From positions 186,001 through 250,000 of the forward strand of contig JAIVFI010000035.1 of assembly GCA_025558095.1 (NCBI GenBank): 64,000 nucleotides of DNA, given 5' to 3'. Positions 57,513-64,000 of the stretch are shown piece after piece. The notes under the pieces were generated by a model. It did no database searches. It had not been told where the DNA came from and saw only the letters and a program-made list of their open reading frames with translations. The translations under genes were made by a program, and so were the position numbers. This DNA comes from Hyaloraphidium curvatum. Its lineage: Eukaryota > Monoblepharomycota > Hyaloraphidiomycetes > Hyaloraphidiales > Hyaloraphidiaceae. Numbering within the stretch: position 1 is the stretch's first letter; each line of letters begins with the position of its first letter.

Positions 57513-59601
57513 ATGGGCGTTGGCAACGGCGACGCCTCGCGGGACGCCCTCCTAAATGGGGACGACGAGATCGATTTTACGCTCGACGACGACGAGGACG
57601 ACGGGATCGAGCTGGCGCCGGCGTCCGTGTCGGCCCCGCACTGGGACCCGACAAAGAAGTCGTCGCTGCACCGCCGCGCGCAGCAGGCGCAGGGCCGCGG
57701 CGGCGCGTGGGCGTGGCTCTGCTGCTGCTGCGGGTTCGTCAGATGGATTCCGAGGACCTTCACTGCGCGCCCGATCATCTCGGCCGCCGTCGCGCTGTTC
57801 CTCGCGCTGCTCGCCGGCCTTATCGCGCTGGGCACGCTGCGGCCCGACCTGCTGGACCTGTCGGACCCGTTCGGCCTGCGCCAGGGCTATCAGACCGCCG
57901 CCCCGTCGTTCTCCCCCTTCGCCACCACGTACTTCCACGACGCGATCCTCGAGCAGAGGTTCTTCTGCGATCGTATGTACCCCGTTTTACGGGATCTCGT
58001 CCACCTTCCGCGCTCGCGCTTCCCGCTGCGCCTGGCCGCCGGCCTCGCCGTCTTTGGCCAGCCCAGCATGTCGCTGTACCTGCACCGCGGCGACGACTTT
58101 GTCTCGTCCTTCATCACCCGCAAGCAGGCCTGGGACGTGCCCAAGTCGCGCGCGGTGCTGCACCAGCTCGCGCTGTTCCAGAACGCGCACCCGGACCGGA
58201 ACCCCGCCGACGTGGTCCTGCTGGACGTTGGCGCCGGGATCGGCTGGTTCTCGTTGCTCGCGGCCAGCAAGGGCTTCTCAGCCGTCGCGTTCGAGCCCAT
58301 GCCGTCCAACGAGCTCGCCCTGCGCATGTCGGTCTGCCTGAACAACCTCACGGAGCGCGTGGTGGTGTTCAACAAGGGCCTGTCGTCGGCGCGGCGGACG
58401 TGCCCGCTGTTCTCGGGGGTACGCGACGTCGGCCGCGGCTTCGTCGTTGGGTGCGGTGAGGTCGGTGAGAACGGGACGCTCCTCTCGTCGGGGATCCTGG
58501 AGGAGGTCAAGGAGAACCTGCGCGAGAAGCTGGGGTCGGGCAACTTCGACTACTGGGCCGACCCGGGCGCGGGCGCGGCGCCCCCGGAAAAGGGCAAGTT
58601 CGTGCCCCCCTGGGGGATCGACATCGACGATCTGGACTGGTGGGACCGCCTGTCGAGGAGGAGCGGCGCGGGATCGAGGCTGGAGAGGAGGTTCAAGTAC
58701 AAGCACCGTGGCAAGGTGGAGCTGGTGCGGCTGGACGACGTCATGTTCGAGTTTTCCGAGGGCTGGGGCAAGGGCAAGTCGCTGGCAGTGGTCAAGATGG
58801 ACGTCGGTGGGTGGCACCGGGCCTGAACGGCGATCGCCGTCGAGTACCTGACCCCGTCCCGTTTCATCAGAGGGCCACGAACCCGCCGTCCTCTCGGGCG
58901 GCACCGAGACCCTCCTCACCGGCCCGCCCAAATCGCGTCCCAAGATCACGTCGGCCTTCTCCGTCCGCGCCCTCGGTGGCGAAGCCCCCGCGCGGGCATA
59001 TGCCTCGCTCTTCTTCGAGGCCGGCTACGCCGTCCGCGTCGGCCCCGCCGGCTGGCTCAACGAGACGGTGATCCGCGACCCGGACGAGCTGATGGCATAC
59101 GTCCGTTCGCTGCCGTGGAACGCGACCAACCTGTACCTGGAGAAGCTGGACGCGCGGACTGACGACGCGGACGAGGATGCGGTGCGCAAGACGGAGGAGG
59201 ACGAGCGGCGCGAGGGGAGGCCTGAGGTACCCAAAGGGAAGGAGGAGGCGGACAAGGAGGCCGCGGAGGAGGGGGAGCAGATCGAAGGGGAGGCCAAGCA
59301 GAAGGAGGGCGGGTTCGCGGACAAGCCCGCTCAAGTGGACAAGCCCAAGGAGGAGGGTCTGGAGAGCGAGGAGAAGGAGGACGAGACGGAGGAGGAAAAG
59401 TCGGAGGCGCCCGAGAAGGCAGACGGCGATGCGGCGTCCGCAACGGCAGCGGCGCCGGCGGAGACCCCTGCGCCGGAACCGCCGCGCAACGCGACGCTGC
59501 CCGTGGACGACGAGGAGCTGGAGGACGTGAACGCGGACTCGGAGATTGGCACGGCGGAGACGGGCAAGGCCGCGGGCGGGGGGAAGAAGGCGGATGGCTG
59601 A
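57513..59601 (+). CDS. FkbM-type methyltransferase, type II membrane protein
   Basis: Exons 57513-58806 and 58871-59601 with a 64-nt intron; 674 aa. The acidic cytosolic N-terminus is followed by one membrane helix (about residues 88-108, IISAAVALFLALLAGLIALG). The luminal part has FkbM/class I methyltransferase motifs: VVLLDVGAGIGWFSLLAASKG (SAM loop), VAFEPMPSN, VRLDDVMFE and, across the splice junction, VVKMDVEGHEPAVLSGG, a typical FkbM signature. The last 170 residues are a highly charged Lys/Glu-rich tail. FkbM enzymes O-methylate sugars or antibiotics; a Golgi glycan substrate is inferred from topology. Confidence 0.85.
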
Positions 59602-59707
59602 TTGAAAGACGGAATTGGAGCTGAGCTGAGGCTTGTATCATCTTCTTGGCATCACTGCATAATCACTTGAATGCGGATGCATTACGCCCATGTGCCGAGC
59701 AAAGGGT

Positions 59708-61556
59708 TTAGGTCCTTCTTGGTCGGTACTCGGGTTGCTCGGCAAGGCTGAACAGCCTTCTGGCGATGTCGCTTGCCGGGGGGCGTTGGCTGGCTTCCCG
59801 CTTCCAACACGACCGCACAATGTTCCAAAGATCGTGAGGGACACGGGCTGGCTTGGTCGGAGTTTCTCCGGCCCGGATCTTGTTCGGAACCTGCCAGTTC
59901 AAGCAAGTCAGGGGTTGTTCGGCTCGATTCCAACCGCATACTCACATCCCAGTTGGGCACGTTGTGGTAAGGAGGGTTGCCCCCAGACAGAACCTCGTAC
60001 GCGAGCATTCCAAAGGTCCAAACGTCAGATGCGCGGCTGAATCCGGCGCTGTTGAAGAATTCCGGCGGCGCAAAGCGTAAGGTAGCACCCGCAGGGCTAC
60101 TGAACCTTGCACTGGAAGAAGCGTTTGCACTTGCAAAGTGACCGCTTGAGTCCATACTGGCGCCCTCCTTTGCAAGACCGAAATCAGCTATCTTGGCGAT
60201 AGGATCACCCCCGCCTTCAGGAACGTCCACAAGCACGTTCTCGGCCTTTAGATCTCCGTGCAGCATTCGTGGCACTTGCGAATGAATGAAAGACAGCCCG
60301 GCCGCAGTCTGAGCAAGCAGCTTGACAGATAAGCCCAGGTCATACGCCGGGCTCTGTCTCGATAAGTAGGTAAGCAGGTTGCCCCCTTTGTACAGCTTCG
60401 TGATGATCATTAGCCGCGACTCGTTGCAGTAGCCAATGAGAGGAACGACATGATCGTGAGGCGACAATTCACCCCAGACTTTGATCTCGTCCGCGAGTGA
60501 TCTTGTGGAGGAGGTCGAGCTACCAGGCGAACCTCCAGAGGTGCTCCGGTCCTTGGCAACTTTAACCGCCACGTCCATGAACTGGAACTGTCCAGCGAAA
60601 ACTTTACCAAATCCGCCCTCACCCAAGGCCACCGCCCATTCCACGTGAACGTCAGACTCCCTAACGAGCTTTCTGCGGTTCGCTGGCAGTGGAGCCATGG
60701 CCAGGTTCGGACCAGCTCGTTGCTGTGGTGGGTTTGGCACAGAATACGCAGGGCGTTCGGGAGCCACGTATCGTTCAGCAACAGGGTATGGATCTGTCCA
60801 TCGGGGATAGTTCGTGGGTGCGGCAGGAGCAACCGCGTCAAGTGTCTGGGCCGCAGCTGTCGGCATTGCGGGTGGAGCATATTGGTCCGCGGTCCAGGCA
60901 CGGTCAGGCACGTAGGTCGGAGGAGAATCAGTTTCGAAACGAGAGTCTTTAGCTGCGGGTGCTTTCGCCTTCTTCTTGTTCCAAAACCAGAAGAGACCGG
61001 CAGCAACTCCAACAGCGGCAACAGCGACACCAACAGCCGCTCCAATTATGGCCGTGGTGCTGGAGCTGGACGACACGGTTACTGACGAGGAGCCGCCGGA
61101 CGATCCTCCCGTTGACGATCCCCCCGATGACGATCCCCCAGATGACGATCCTCCGGAAGACCCTCCGGATGATGAGCCTCCGCCAGAAGATGAGCATCCC
61201 GAGCTAATGCAGTCCGTGCCGATGGGACACCACCACGTTGCTCCGGGCCCAAGGGCCGAGCTCCACAGGTTGTCGCAACACGTGTTGGTTGCCGGCATGC
61301 AGTCACCACCGCACGCTTCTGTTGTCGCTCCACAGCATCTGTATCCCGACGAGCCCCGTCGAGCAACGCACGTCTCTGTCGCGCTGCAGCTTGATCCGTC
61401 TGGGCAGCAGTCGCGAGTAGCGCTGATGCAGCCGTTGCCACAAGCACTCTCCGTGATCCCGCAAGACTGCGCCTGCGCCGGTGTTGCGAGCGTGGCGATG
61501 ACGACGGTGGCGGCAAGTGCACACAAAGCGGCGCGGAATGAGCTGCACCTTGCCAT
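59708..61556 (-). CDS. Receptor-like TKL protein kinase with Cys-rich ectodomain
   Basis: Exons 61556-59946 and 59890-59708, intron 55 nt; 597 aa. Signal peptide (about 1-30), then an ectodomain with two Cys-rich units (ACGNGCISATRDCCPDGSSC and EACGGDCMPATNTCCDN), a Ser/Gly linker of SSGG repeats, one membrane helix (TAIIGAAVGVAVAAVGVAAG, about 190-212) and a juxtamembrane region. The kinase domain shows GEGGFGKV, VAVKVAKD, the catalytic loop HGDLKAENVL (HGD instead of HRD), DFGLAKEG, APPEFF and the TKL end motif SCWKREASQRPPASDI. It is predicted to be an active Ser/Thr or dual-specificity surface receptor kinase. The ligand is unknown; the Cys units resemble fungal wall-associated domains. 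Confidence 0.85.
61080..61175 (-). repeat. Ser/Gly (SSGG) coding repeat
   Basis: Imperfect 15-nt units encode repeated G-G-S-S-[STG] between the Cys-rich ectodomain and the membrane helix of the receptor-like kinase. It probably forms a flexible stalk. Confidence 0.7.
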
Positions 61557-61668
61557 CGTGTGTGGTGTAGACGTCGGGCGGTCGGGTTCTGTTGCGCCAC
61601 GCCTTGTCCCACACACACAGCGCCGTCACAGTCCCAACCTTTTGTCGTCAAACGCTCCCAGAAATCTA

Positions 61669-63457
61669 CTACAGCGTAGCAAGTATTCCTACAATGGCAT
61701 CCGCAATTTCTTCAAAAGAATCCGGCCGTTTCAGCGGGTCTTGGTGCCACATCCATTGGATTAGCTGCCATAGATTGCGGTTCCGAGCTTCAACAGGGCC
61801 ACTCGTAGGCATCGTCGGTCGTTTACCGGCCATGAGTTCGGTAAGCACCTGGCCGATGGATGAAATCAGCTAACGACCCGCAGTACGACCCGCACCAGCA
61901 AGTTGGATGGGCTCTCACATTCGGGTGAACCTGTGTTTCCCGTGACAGATCGGGCCAGATCTCGTATGCACCGGACACAATCTCGAATGCAACCATAGAG
62001 AACGCGAACACATCGGATTTCACAGTGGTGCGTCCATTTCCTGACCGTGCCAGCTCCGGAGCAAGATGAGAGACTGTGCCTCCACGGAACCGGGCACCGG
62101 ATGTTCGCAAGGAAATGTTGTCCGTTACACGGGCCATGCCGAAATCAATGAGCATTGCTCGGTCTCCAGAGACGAGGCAGTTTCCAGCTTTGATGTCACC
62201 ATGGATTATTCCCCTGCGATGTAGGAAGGACACGGCCAGGGCAAAGCCATGAAGAAGCCGGAGAGCATCCGTCAGATACGTGCCAGATTTTCGACTAAAC
62301 CACAGCCAGGAATGGAGATCGGGTGAGCAGCCCTTGATCTTTGGCACCATCGGGGACACGACAAGCCACTCCGAGTCAAGTGGGACGTACCCAATCAGGG
62401 GGAAAAGGTTCGCGTAGCCCGGCTCGTTCACGTTGTCTCTTTGAAGAAGGCTGGCCAGAATGTTCACCTCTTTCTCAATCAAATTTCGATGGTGCCGCTC
62501 GATATCCGGCCCGTTCCTTTTGTTTATCGGGATCACTTTGACCGCGACAGATTCCCCACGGTACGTTCCCTTGTAGACTTTGGAATGACCACCGCCGCCA
62601 AGCTGATTGCTGGCTGTGGCAACGTACACAACGTCCTTGAGAGCAATCCTGTAGTGCTCAGCACCGATTCCAAAGTACGTTCGATATTTTGCAATGATGG
62701 CGGATCCAGTGGGGGAACACAGAACATAGGGCACAATGCCGCTGGAGTCCGGTCGATAAGGATCAGTCCGTTCGTGGATTCGCAGGAACTGGTGGATGAG
62801 AATCCGGAATCGCTGTGCATCTCGCTCCGGAAGCGATCCTTCGCGCTGACATAGATAAAAGAACGGCGTCCGACCATCGTTGTCAGTGAGGTTCAGCCTA
62901 GGCGCATTTTCCGCTGACATTTCCGGGTGGTTGACAATTGAATCAATCACGTCGGAGTGTCCGAAGCAGCACGCCAAAGACAGACCACTCTTCCCAGACC
63001 TCTCCTCGACGGCGTTGAAGTCGATGTATCCCTCATATCTGCAGAGCAATTTATCGACGAGCTCCACAGCCCCATCGCGACATGCCAGCAGCCACATTGT
63101 CATTCCGTCAATATCCGCCCGGTTCAGGCCCAAACTCTCCTGAGTGGCATCGAGCATTCCCACTAGAGCTTCAATGTAGCCGTGCTTGTACGCTAGAAGA
63201 ATTGCCGTGTCTCCGGTCGGTGTGGTTGCACCGAGGATCCGTTCCGCATTTTGGCGCGAAGCGAGGCGATCCACGAGCTCACGCGAGAACTGGGCATCGT
63301 CCGCTTCGCAGCTCAAATGAAGTCCGGTAAGACCAGATGCCTGCTCGCGAACATTGGCGTCGAAGGTGGGTTGGCGCAGAAAGTCGTTGACCGTGGCTCG
63401 GTTCCCAGTCCGGCACGCAGTGAACCACGCTCCAAGCAGAGCCGAATAAGCAGCCAT
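61669..63457 (-). CDS. Ankyrin-repeat protein kinase (TKL-like)
   Basis: Exons 63457-61919 and 61848-61669, intron 70 nt; 572 aa. The N-terminal half (about 1-230) holds degenerate ankyrin repeats (SGLTGLHLSCEADD, GDTAILLAYKHGYIEALVGM, GKSGLSLACCFGHSDVIDSI). The kinase domain starts near LGGGGHSKVYKGTYRGESVA and has VKVIP (Lys), the catalytic loop HGDIKAGNCLV (HGD in place of HRD), LIDFGMARV and SDVFAFSMVAFEIVSG. The C-terminal helices on exon 2 include WMWHQDPLKRPDSFEE. No signal peptide or membrane helix, so cytosolic. It lies directly upstream of, and on the same strand as, the receptor-like kinase and could act in the same pathway; this is inference from position. Confidence 0.82.
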
Positions 63458-63825
63458 CGTGCACGATTAGGCTAAACGGAAGCCGGCGGCGCAGCAATGC
63501 GCTCTCATGCAATGCTGGTTCTTCAGGCGTGGGGGGGCACCGGAGTCGTCGACGCGGCGTGGCGCCGTCTCGACAAGAGATCGTTGATCAGTTCACATCA
63601 TGCACCATCAACCATGTTCGTTGTGGCAGCTGGCTTTTCCATGCGGGACATTTGCAGCTATCCAATACACGGAAGAATAGTGGTGGATGCAGGGGCCCGA
63701 CTTGAGTGCGTTCTGGCTTATTGAGTCGCAGTGCAAGTGGCATTCTTGAGGAAAGACCCGTAGCTATAGCAGACGTAGACTCGCATACGATCGGGCTGGA
63801 CAGTCATCTCCTCCTGAAGTGCACC
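63458..63825. other. Intergenic region, no gene recognised
   Basis: 368 bp upstream of the ankyrin kinase and downstream of the partial gene at the right edge. It probably holds the kinase promoter and the neighbour's 3' UTR. Nothing specific was recognised. Confidence 0.4.
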
Positions 63826-64000
63826 TTACACATTCCGCTCGATCCAGCTCTGGATCAGCCCTTCGGGCGTCTCCGGGTAGTCCCGCCACTCCACGGTCCC
63901 ATCCGGCTTCAGGAACGAGTTGCCCTGCACGAACTGCTTCCGCGGCTGCTTGCGCGAGAGGACAATGTCCCGCCACGCGAGCATGCTGTCAGGCACGGCG
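63826..64000 (-). CDS. 3' end of an unrecognised gene (partial)
   Basis: A minus-strand frame without stop runs from the right window edge to a TAA at 63828-63826 and encodes the last 58 residues, ending in LIQSWIERNV. The sequence is well-composed and non-repetitive (WRDIVLSRKQPRKQFVQGNS, then a DGTVEWRDYPETPEG stretch), unlike the GC-driven frames elsewhere, which argues that it is real coding sequence. The family was not recognised from so short a tail. The neighbouring sequence beyond 64000 is needed to identify it. Confidence 0.6.
   Translation of the reverse strand, partial: AVPDSMLAWRDIVLSRKQPRKQFVQGNSFLKPDGTVEWRDYPETPEGLIQSWIERNV

Overview
The window is eukaryotic nuclear DNA, GC-rich and densely packed. 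It holds about 26 protein genes, many split by very short GT-AG introns (mostly 47-79 nt, often with a CTGAC/CTAAT branch-like motif 15-30 nt before the acceptor). The gene set points to a fungus: a Prm10/ThrE-type membrane protein, an ankyrin+DIL protein, an Sds3-like protein, ABCG half-transporters, acyl-CoA oxidase and Mdj1. A plant-type PC-esterase/TBL-like protein, secreted methyltransferases and a receptor-like TKL kinase suggest an early-diverging (chytrid-like) lineage; that placement is inference. No rRNA, tRNA, CRISPR or transposon was recognised.

Left part (1-16.3 kb): the 3' end of a probable CRAL-TRIO protein with a membrane tail; a ThrE/Prm10-like transporter with a problematic reading frame; a secreted or anchored methyltransferase; AP-1 gamma-adaptin (13 exons); an IGHMBP2/SMUBP2-type helicase; deoxyribose-phosphate aldolase; a 7-exon acyl-CoA oxidase; and a membrane-anchored PDI-like protein with two thioredoxin domains.

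Middle (16.3-32.4 kb): an AT-hook protein; a 1.8 kb GC-rich stretch without a convincing gene; an Sds3-like protein; a DUF1294 membrane protein; a Kelch-BTB protein head-to-head with RBMX2/Ist3; enolase (9 exons); and an EH-like/UIM/RING protein.

Right part (32.5-64 kb): a TBL-like acyltransferase; an ankyrin-DysF-FYVE-RING protein; MLH3; mitochondrial DnaJ (Mdj1); an unknown Cys-rich protein; succinate-semialdehyde dehydrogenase; an SDR whose last intron controls a peroxisomal signal; an unknown tail-anchored repeat protein; two divergent ABCG transporters; a bHLH factor; an ankyrin-DIL protein; an FkbM-like methyltransferase; two neighbouring kinases with HGD catalytic loops (one receptor-like, one with ankyrin repeats); and the 3' end of an unrecognised gene.

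Functional threads are membrane traffic and ubiquitin (AP-1, DIL protein, FYVE/RING, EH/RING, Kelch-BTB), peroxisomal or mitochondrial metabolism (ACOX, SDR, SSADH), DNA and RNA maintenance (helicase, MLH3, RBMX2, Sds3) and surface signalling (kinases, ABCGs). Exon models were built by hand from reading frame, GT-AG sites and remembered family motifs. Except where stated, exon lengths sum to a multiple of three, which supports them.
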